From: Nitrospirota bacterium | Lineage (GTDB): Bacteria; Nitrospirota; Thermodesulfovibrionia; Thermodesulfovibrionales; UBA6898 | Direction of reading: 5' to 3' | Length of the DNA: 36,709 nt | Assembly (NCBI GenBank): GCA_016215155.1 | Contig: JACRLQ010000074.1 | Coordinates: forward strand, 1 to 36,709 | Shown here: in pieces, positions 32,065 through 36,709 of the stretch | How the letters are laid out: each line of letters starts with the position of its first letter | How positions within the stretch are numbered: position 1 is the stretch's first letter | Made by a program: the position numbers and the translations under genes | Notes under the pieces: model-generated | Database searches by the model: none | What the model was told of the DNA's origin: nothing | What the model saw: only the letters and a program-made list of their open reading frames with translations

Positions 32065-32200
32065 GATGCCCATAATCCATGGTCGAATATTGCGGGGACA
32101 CAAGGGGGGTGATTAACAACAGGTAATCTGCGCAGTCAAGCAGTCCGGCATTAACCGTAAACCGACAAAAAAACTACAAATAACGTAAGGGGAGAACATA

Positions 32201-33358
32201 ATGAAGAAGATTTTGTTTATTGCCTTGATTGTCTCGCTGGCTTTCGGCGGGTTCCTTGCCTACACAGCTATTGATTCAAAGACCTCGATTGTTACCGCCG
32301 CTAAGGCCAAAGTTTATGAAGCCACCGTATATGTCGCCGGTCACGGCGGACATTTCGCGAAGGCGGACGTATCCATCGACCCGAACAATGCCGACGACCC
32401 TATAAAGGTAAAGGCCCTCGATAAGGTCGATATCGGAGACACCAAGACCCATAAGACCCACGACGCGCGTATTGACTCCAATGACAGCACCGTCATGTTC
32501 TGGTCAACCTACCAGCTCGACCCCAACGGCAAACAGCATGTCGGCAAATCCGACTTGAAGACCGGGAAGGTCCTCCTCGATATCGCCATGGACCCCGACA
32601 AGCGCTCCACGGGCGGCGAGAAGAAGATGCCGATCTACTGCGCCTCCGGCCAGTCCAAGGACTTTTATATGCCTGTGTTCATGGGCTCGGAAGGATACGT
32701 CGATGTGCTCGACAAAAAGGACCTCAAGCTCAAGCACCGCGTATTCATCAGCGACCTCGGTTATAAGCCCGGAACGTACCAGTTCGTTCATGGCGTCAAC
32801 AGCAACAAGATGGACAAGTTCCTGTTGAACATCACCATGAAGGGCGAAGACGGCAAGATGAACGGCAAGGTCGATTTTGTCGCGGTCGATATGAAGGAAC
32901 TGGAGAAGGGTAAATTCAAACAGGTTGCGAAGGCAACCCATGCCGGCGAGCCCGGCAAGACGATCTCCTTCAGGATGTATTACAGCAAAGACGACAAGCT
33001 TATCTTCCAGTCGGCGGGCGACAGGTTCTGGCTGCTCGACGGCGGCACACTCGCCATGGTTGACCATAAGATGAGCGCCGGCGGCGAAAACCACGACGCA
33101 ATGCCGACGCCTGATGACAAATATGCGCTTCTGACCGTCAGGGACGGCAAGACTGAGGCCTGCGACGCCGAAGGAAAGCCGATCATGAAGGACGGCAAGA
33201 ACGTCAACATCACTGACGGCAAGCTCCATCTTTATGACGTTGACGCCAAGAAGATCGTTGGCAAGACGGTTTCGACATGCTTCTCGTGCCACAAGGCAAT
33301 GGGCCTGGGCGACAAGACCGCCATCCTCTGCGGCCTCGACGCGGTCTACAAGAAATAG
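32201..33358 (+). CDS. Periplasmic monohaem protein of unknown function
   Basis: A 385-residue exported protein with an N-terminal hydrophobic segment (about 4-22). One c-type haem site, CFSCH (360-364), sits near the C-terminus, with Met367 close by. The body has repeated D-rich strand patterns (SIDPNNADD, YVDVLDKKDLKLKHRVFI, TPDDKYALLTVRDG, LYDVDAKKIVG) that resemble a YVTN-like beta-propeller, and a His-rich stretch GHGGHF and KTHKTH (about 47-87). I do not recognise a named family. It has a very strong ribosome site (ggggag) and its own regulated-looking promoter, so it is probably abundant. It may be a redox or metal-responsive periplasmic protein; that is inference. A terminator follows. 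Confidence 0.85.
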   Translation: MKKILFIALIVSLAFGGFLAYTAIDSKTSIVTAAKAKVYEATVYVAGHGGHFAKADVSIDPNNADDPIKVKALDKVDIGDTKTHKTHDARIDSNDSTVMFWSTYQLDPNGKQHVGKSDLKTGKVLLDIAMDPDKRSTGGEKKMPIYCASGQSKDFYMPVFMGSEGYVDVLDKKDLKLKHRVFISDLGYKPGTYQFVHGVNSNKMDKFLLNITMKGEDGKMNGKVDFVAVDMKELEKGKFKQVAKATHAGEPGKTISFRMYYSKDDKLIFQSAGDRFWLLDGGTLAMVDHKMSAGGENHDAMPTPDDKYALLTVRDGKTEACDAEGKPIMKDGKNVNITDGKLHLYDVDAKKIVGKTVSTCFSCHKAMGLGDKTAILCGLDAVYKK

Positions 33359-33372
33359 TTTCCTCCTTCTTT

Positions 33373-33415
33373 TTCTTTCTATGCGGCCGCAAGGCCGCAT
33401 AGAAAGAATCTTTCT
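33373..33415 (+). terminator. Strong hairpin terminator after the monohaem gene
   Basis: A perfect 16-bp stem, 33373-33388 with 33393-33408, is closed by the tetraloop gcaa and followed by tctttct. It begins 15 bp after the monohaem stop. The T run is short, so termination efficiency is uncertain, but the stem is the strongest in the window. Confidence 0.75.
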
Positions 33416-33440
33416 GAATCCTTTATAATAGACCCCAACC

Positions 33441-34637
33441 ATGACAAAATCGTTTACCCTTTTTTCATTCGCGACCAGGAACCTCAAGAGAAAGCCTTTG
33501 AGGACCGCCGTGCTCGTCCTTTCGATCGCGCTTCTCGTTTCCGCCCTGGTCTTCATCCTGTCCTTTGTAAGGCGGGTCGATACGGTCGTCCGCACTGCCT
33601 CGGACCGGTTGGGGGCCGACGTAATCATCGTCCCTGCCGGCTCGCGGGGCGCCGCGGATGACATTCTCCTCGAAAACACGGTCAAGACATTCTATATGGA
33701 TAAAGGGCTTGTCGAAAAAGTAGGCAGAATAAAAGGGGTCGATTCCCTGACCTACCAGACTTACCTTGCCAGCATCACCGGTGAATGCTGCGATGTTCCC
33801 GAGACGATCGTTGTCGCATTCAACCAGGACACGGACTTCATTATCAAGCCGTGGCTCGACAAGGCCATGACAGGCAGGCTTAAAAAGGGGGAGGCGATCG
33901 TCGGCAGTGAATCCGCGATGAATATCAGCCTGGGCCTCACCGAGGTCGACAGTCATCTTTTCGGCAATTTATTCAAGATGGTGGGCACGCTCGAAAAGAC
34001 CGGGACCGGGCTCGATACCGCAATCTTCATCGATGAATCGAATATAGAGGACATCCTGATAAAGGGGAAGTCAGGGCTGAAGCCGGGCCAGATTTCCATA
34101 ATATTCGCGCGGGTCAAAAAGGGCGAGGACCCCAGCAAGGTCGCGGGTGATATTCAGGACTCGTCCGTCGAGGTGAACGCGGTCGCGAGGAAGGACATCG
34201 GCAGGAATATTCTCAGTACCCTCAAGGACCTTAACCGGGTCTTTTTTGTGACGGTAATGCTGGTGTCGGTCCTCTCCGTATTTCTTGTATGGGCCGTTTT
34301 TTCGGCCATCGCCAATGAGCGCGCCTGGGAGATCGGGATCATGAGGGCCATCGGCGCGCGCGAGGGCCACGTAAGCGGTCTTTTTCTTGTCGAGGTGCTG
34401 TTTATAGGTATGACGGGGAGCATCCTGGGCATTGTGGCGGGTACGACGATCTCTGTTTTTCTGGCAAAAAATTTCATGCTTCTAAAAAATGTCTCCGCCG
34501 GCCTGGGTTTGGCCGAACGTCTGGTCATAGCCTTGCTCAGTCTGACCGCGGGCGTCGGGATCTGCGTCGCCGGCGCGATGTCCCCGATCAGAAGGTTAAA
34601 GAAAATGGAACCGCTTCTTGCCATAAGGAAGGAATAA
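33441..34637 (+). CDS. FtsX/MacB-family ABC permease
   Basis: A 398-residue inner-membrane protein of the LolC/MacB/FtsX type. TM1 is about residues 22-44, a large periplasmic domain follows (about 45-260), and three further helices lie at about 265-290, 315-345 and 360-385. Hallmarks are NLKRKPLRTAVLVLSIALL at the start and AIANERAWEIGIMRAIGAREGHV before TM3. Such permeases usually act as mechanotransmitters on periplasmic lipoproteins, lipids or peptides. A TATAAT lies 12 bases before the ATG with no ribosome site, so the transcript may be nearly leaderless. It is 1 bp from the ATPase gene. No MacA-like adaptor is adjacent; the monohaem protein upstream is a possible periplasmic partner. 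Confidence 0.9.
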   Translation: MTKSFTLFSFATRNLKRKPLRTAVLVLSIALLVSALVFILSFVRRVDTVVRTASDRLGADVIIVPAGSRGAADDILLENTVKTFYMDKGLVEKVGRIKGVDSLTYQTYLASITGECCDVPETIVVAFNQDTDFIIKPWLDKAMTGRLKKGEAIVGSESAMNISLGLTEVDSHLFGNLFKMVGTLEKTGTGLDTAIFIDESNIEDILIKGKSGLKPGQISIIFARVKKGEDPSKVAGDIQDSSVEVNAVARKDIGRNILSTLKDLNRVFFVTVMLVSVLSVFLVWAVFSAIANERAWEIGIMRAIGAREGHVSGLFLVEVLFIGMTGSILGIVAGTTISVFLAKNFMLLKNVSAGLGLAERLVIALLSLTAGVGICVAGAMSPIRRLKKMEPLLAIRKE

Positions 34638-34638
34638 T

Positions 34639-35313
34639 ATGCCCCAGATAGAGCTCAAAGACATATCCAAGATCTATACGGTCGGCGGCCAGACGATAAA
34701 GGCCATTGATTCAGTGTCCCTCAAAATCGCCAGGGGTGATTTTCTTTCGGTCGTCGGACACTCCGGGTCCGGCAAGACTACCCTGCTTTCGATCATCGGC
34801 GGCATCATACGGCCGACCTCGGGGAATATGCTGTTTGAAGGGGGCGATATATCAAACCTCGATGACGACGCGCTGTCGGGCTACCGTAATGAGAAGGTTG
34901 GGTTCATGTTCCAGTTCGCGAGCCTGCTGCCCGTTCTGACCTCTGTTGAAAACGTCATGCTTCCCGGGTTGTTCAGCTCCGCCGACAGGTCCGACGATTA
35001 CAGGAAGGCCGCGGAGTATCTGGACATCGTTGGGATCGGGGACAAGATAAACTCGTATCCGTCCCAGCTCTCCGGAGGACAGCAAAGGAGGGTCGCGATA
35101 GCGCGGGCGCTGCTGAACGACCCTGACGTGATACTTGCCGATGAGCCCACGGGAGACCTCGACGAGGAGACCGAGGCCGATATCATGGCCCTGTTTAAGA
35201 GGCTGAACCATGAAAAGAAGATCACTTTTATACTCATCACCCATAACCTACATCTGGCGGCCCAGGCGTCCCGCCGGTTGAGGATGACCCGCGGCGCGCT
35301 TGAGGAATTCTAA
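34639..35313 (+). CDS. LolD/MacB-type ABC transporter ATPase
   Basis: A 224-residue stand-alone ATPase, the normal size for LolD/FtsE-like proteins. Walker [11 protein letters not shown]-loop [13 protein letters not shown], signature LSGGQQRR, Walker [13 protein letters not shown] and the switch His in ITHNLHLA are all present. The [11 protein letters not shown] wording is typical of the LolD/MacB subgroup. It follows the FtsX-type permease by 1 bp and must power it. The pair resembles LolCD or a split MacB; the substrate is not readable. Confidence 0.93.
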   Translation: MPQIELKDISKIYTVGGQTIKAIDSVSLKIARGDFLSVVGHSGSGKTTLLSIIGGIIRPTSGNMLFEGGDISNLDDDALSGYRNEKVGFMFQFASLLPVLTSVENVMLPGLFSSADRSDDYRKAAEYLDIVGIGDKINSYPSQLSGGQQRRVAIARALLNDPDVILADEPTGDLDEETEADIMALFKRLNHEKKITFILITHNLHLAAQASRRLRMTRGALEEF

Positions 35314-35319
35314 ATAAGC

Positions 35320-35539
35320 CCCTCACCCTGACCCTCTCCTGCCTGGACGCCTGCCGTCGGCTTCAGGGGCGGGGGGAAACACTTGGAGTCCGCCTGGAAA
35401 TTCTATCCGTAAGTCCGTCATTCCCGTGCAGACGGGAATCCATTGTTTTTAAGGAGTTTGGATACCCGCCTTCGCGAGTATGACGGCTTTAACTGACAAA
35501 ACAAGAGTTTTTCAACAGCCTGCTAGTAGCCCCCTCCTT
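35320..35539. repeat. Repeat-rich spacer with palindromic elements, copies 3 and 4
   Basis: Most of the 326-bp gap between the ABC genes and the second toxin-antitoxin pair is repeat-like. cccctcaccctgaccctctcc (from 35319) resembles a common bacterial intergenic repeat. The 30 bp at 35413-35442 are the exact reverse complement of 9034-9063 (arms attcccgt and acgggaat). An imperfect relative lies at 35461-35488 (atacccgc with gcgagtat), followed by gagtttttcaacagcctgct. No gene is seen here. Confidence 0.7.
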
Positions 35540-35571
35540 TTTTGTATGTCGGAGATCCTTAAGGGGTCGTA

Positions 35572-35637
35572 TTGACTAACTAAAGCGTTATAGTTAAACT
35601 GATAATAGTTGGTTTAACTTAAGCTAGGAGGTTTAAC
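35572..35637 (+). promoter_or_regulatory. Promoter and operator of the second vapBC pair
   Basis: TTGACT (35572-35577) and TAAACT (35595-35600) are 17 bp apart, a near-consensus sigma-70 promoter. Inverted arms agttaaac (35592-35599) and gtttaact (35612-35619) overlap the -10, and a third gtttaac lies at 35631-35637 next to the ribosome site. This fits autorepression by the antitoxin. Confidence 0.65.
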
Positions 35638-35639
35638 GA

Positions 35640-35891
35640 ATGGCCATTCTTACAACTTCGTCGAAGGGACAGGTAGTAATTCCCAAGAAAGAAAGGGATA
35701 AGATCGGGATAGCGCCGGGGGCCAAGGTCCTGGTAGAGGCGGTCGGCGACCACATCGAAATACGGCCTCTGCCCGAAAATCCCATAGATTATCTTTGCGG
35801 TATTTTCAGCGACTACCCGGGCTCACTTACGGAGGCCTTGCTGAAGGAACGCAGGGAGGAGCGCAAACGTGAAGAAAAGAAGTTTGCTTGA
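35640..35891 (+). CDS. vapB: AbrB/SpoVT-type antitoxin (second VapB-like)
   Basis: An 83-residue protein beginning TTSSKGQVVIPKKERDKIGIAPGAKV, the canonical AbrB/SpoVT-type DNA-binding hairpin, with a charged helical tail (about 50-83, rich in Glu, Arg and Lys) that should bind the toxin. aggagg lies 9 bases before ATG 35640. The gene overlaps the PIN toxin by 23 bp. The promoter carries inverted repeats suitable for autoregulation. It is not a close duplicate of the antitoxin at 6926, so the two modules were probably acquired independently. Confidence 0.9.
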   Translation: MAILTTSSKGQVVIPKKERDKIGIAPGAKVLVEAVGDHIEIRPLPENPIDYLCGIFSDYPGSLTEALLKERREERKREEKKFA

Positions 35892-36270
35892 TTCATATGC
35901 GGTAATCGCCTATCTGAAAAAGGAGAAGAATTTTCAGGTCGTCGTCGAAAGGTTGAAAGAAGCGGAGTCAGGCAAGAGGCTTCTGTATATGAACCAGATC
36001 AATGCGGGCGAAGTCTATTATCAGGTGAGAAAGAAAAACCTGACGCGGGATTTCAATAAATTCTGGGAGACCTTTTTATTGCTGCCGGTTGAATTCATAG
36101 CAAACGATTTTGAGCTGGTCACAGAGGCCGCAAAAATTAAAAGCCGCCATTCCCTTTCCTTCGCCGATTGCTTCGCCGCCGCCACCGCCGTCAGGGAAAA
36201 GGCCGCCATCATTACAGGAGACCCGGAGTTTAAACAACTTGAAAAAGAGGTCGAGATAGAGTGGATATAG
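35869..36270 (+). CDS. vapC: PIN-domain ribonuclease toxin (second VapC-like)
   Basis: A 133-residue PIN-domain protein starting at GTG 35869 within the antitoxin tail. All four acidic residues are visible: Asp8 in LLDSYAVIAYL, Glu48 in NAGEVYYQV, Asp100 in LSFADCFAAA and Asp118 in IITGDPEF. This is the complete VapC metal site, unlike the toxin at 7153, which has Asn in the last motif. VapC toxins cleave tRNA or rRNA; the target is unknown. It ends 439 bp before the window edge. Confidence 0.92.
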   Translation: MKKRSLLDSYAVIAYLKKEKNFQVVVERLKEAESGKRLLYMNQINAGEVYYQVRKKNLTRDFNKFWETFLLLPVEFIANDFELVTEAAKIKSRHSLSFADCFAAATAVREKAAIITGDPEFKQLEKEVEIEWI

Positions 36271-36447
36271 GGGTTACCCGATAGGGCAAAAAACATGGCT
36301 CAATAAACATGTTTTCCGTTTACCGTGAGGATAATAAAAAGGTTGTTTTGCCGGTAATCGAAATGAGCGAGCACCGAGTCATTTTTATATTGACGCCGGA
36401 AGAACCGGATTGATATAGTACCGAAAGTTCTTTTTGGAGGTCGTGGA
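36271..36447. other. Intergenic sequence, no gene seen
   Basis: Neither strand shows a convincing frame between the second vapC and the small frame at 36448. A minus-strand frame of 74 codons over 36300-36524 has no ribosome site and no family resemblance. No hairpin with a T run follows vapC closely. Confidence 0.5.
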
Positions 36448-36612
36448 GTGAACGGGGAAGTTGGAAGGGTTTTCAAAGTCGAAGGCGACAGAGGGATTTT
36501 TTTGTCCTCTGCCTGTCTCGCCATTAATCCGCGGTCTTTTTTCGATAACCGTCAAAAATTGCCCTGTTATATTGCCGGGAAGATCAATATTAAATCAGAG
36601 AGTTGCGAATGA
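36448..36612 (+). CDS. Possible small protein of 54 residues, unknown
   Basis: A GTG at 36448 is preceded by ggaggt (36436-36441) at ideal spacing and opens a 54-codon frame (start VNGEVGRVFKVEG, end KINIKSESCE). I recognise no family. The ribosome site is the only positive evidence; the frame is short and follows vapBC in a repeat-poor region. It could be a remnant of a larger gene. After it, about 97 bp lead to an ATG at 36702 preceded by aggtga, possibly a gene that leaves the window. Confidence 0.3.
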   Translation: MNGEVGRVFKVEGDRGIFLSSACLAINPRSFFDNRQKLPCYIAGKINIKSESCE

Positions 36613-36709
36613 CGCAGGCTGTCTGCCGGCATGATGGAAATGGTATTTTGCCGGGGGCAGCGGATTAATGCTTAATAACTGCTTGAATTCAGGTGACTAA
36701 CATGAGAAA

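Noticed and set aside
32504-33685. A 393-codon open frame on the minus strand across the monohaem gene
   Set aside because: It is a codon-bias shadow: the plus-strand gene has a signal sequence, haem motif and strong ribosome site, and the minus frame shows no family resemblance.
36702-36709. ATG with aggtga upstream at the right edge
   Set aside because: Only two full codons are visible, too little to support a gene.

Overview
The window is from a Gram-negative, moderately GC-rich bacterium. It carries an outer-membrane LPS-assembly lipoprotein (LptE), c-type haem proteins (a MauG-type peroxidase and a monohaem protein), a sigma-54 regulator, DsbA/CcdA thiol chemistry and a probable selenoprotein. 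The leuS-lptE-holA block with rpsT at its end, the DUF1566-type secreted protein and the dispersed palindromes would suit Nitrospirota or Desulfobacterota. That assignment is inference; nothing here settles the taxon.

Region 1 (1-14793) is dominated by a dedicated type II fatty-acid/polyketide-like gene set: the tail of a flavin oxidoreductase, a FabL/FabG-like reductase, an acyl carrier protein with a C-terminal zinc ribbon, four ketosynthase-family proteins, two FabZ-like hotdog dehydratases, FabG, AcpS and an LpxL-family acyltransferase. Two ketosynthases keep Cys-His-His. One (7647-8930) has lost Cys and one His, and one (12528-13817) has a rearranged nucleophile loop, so the set looks like two active/partner ketosynthase pairs. 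The module could prime an ACP, elongate and dehydrate a chain, and pass it to a lipid. The cluster is interrupted by a large secreted beta-propeller/Lcl/FN3-like protein on the opposite strand and by a vapBC toxin-antitoxin pair with a DUF2283 remnant.

Region 2 (14790-21349): cysteine synthase; a small acidic protein with a near-consensus sigma-54 promoter facing a divergent NtrC-type activator; a GroES-like protein with Lys-rich additions; a concentrative nucleoside transporter; a MauG-like dihaem peroxidase; and a DsbA-like protein whose first active-site Cys codon is an in-frame UGA followed by a SECIS-like hairpin.

Region 3 (21528-28705): housekeeping genes rpsT, holA, lptE and leuS, then ccdA, mogA and a MOSC protein, mostly overlapping and transcribed leftward, and a divergent cysteinyl-tRNA-synthetase paralogue with an altered zinc site and signature.

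Region 4 (28884-36709): an HlyD/ABC/ABC-2 exporter operon, a monohaem periplasmic protein behind a promoter with a palindromic operator, an FtsX/LolD-type ABC pair, a repeat-rich spacer, and a second vapBC module near the right edge. No tRNA, rRNA, CRISPR array, transposase or prophage gene was recognised.
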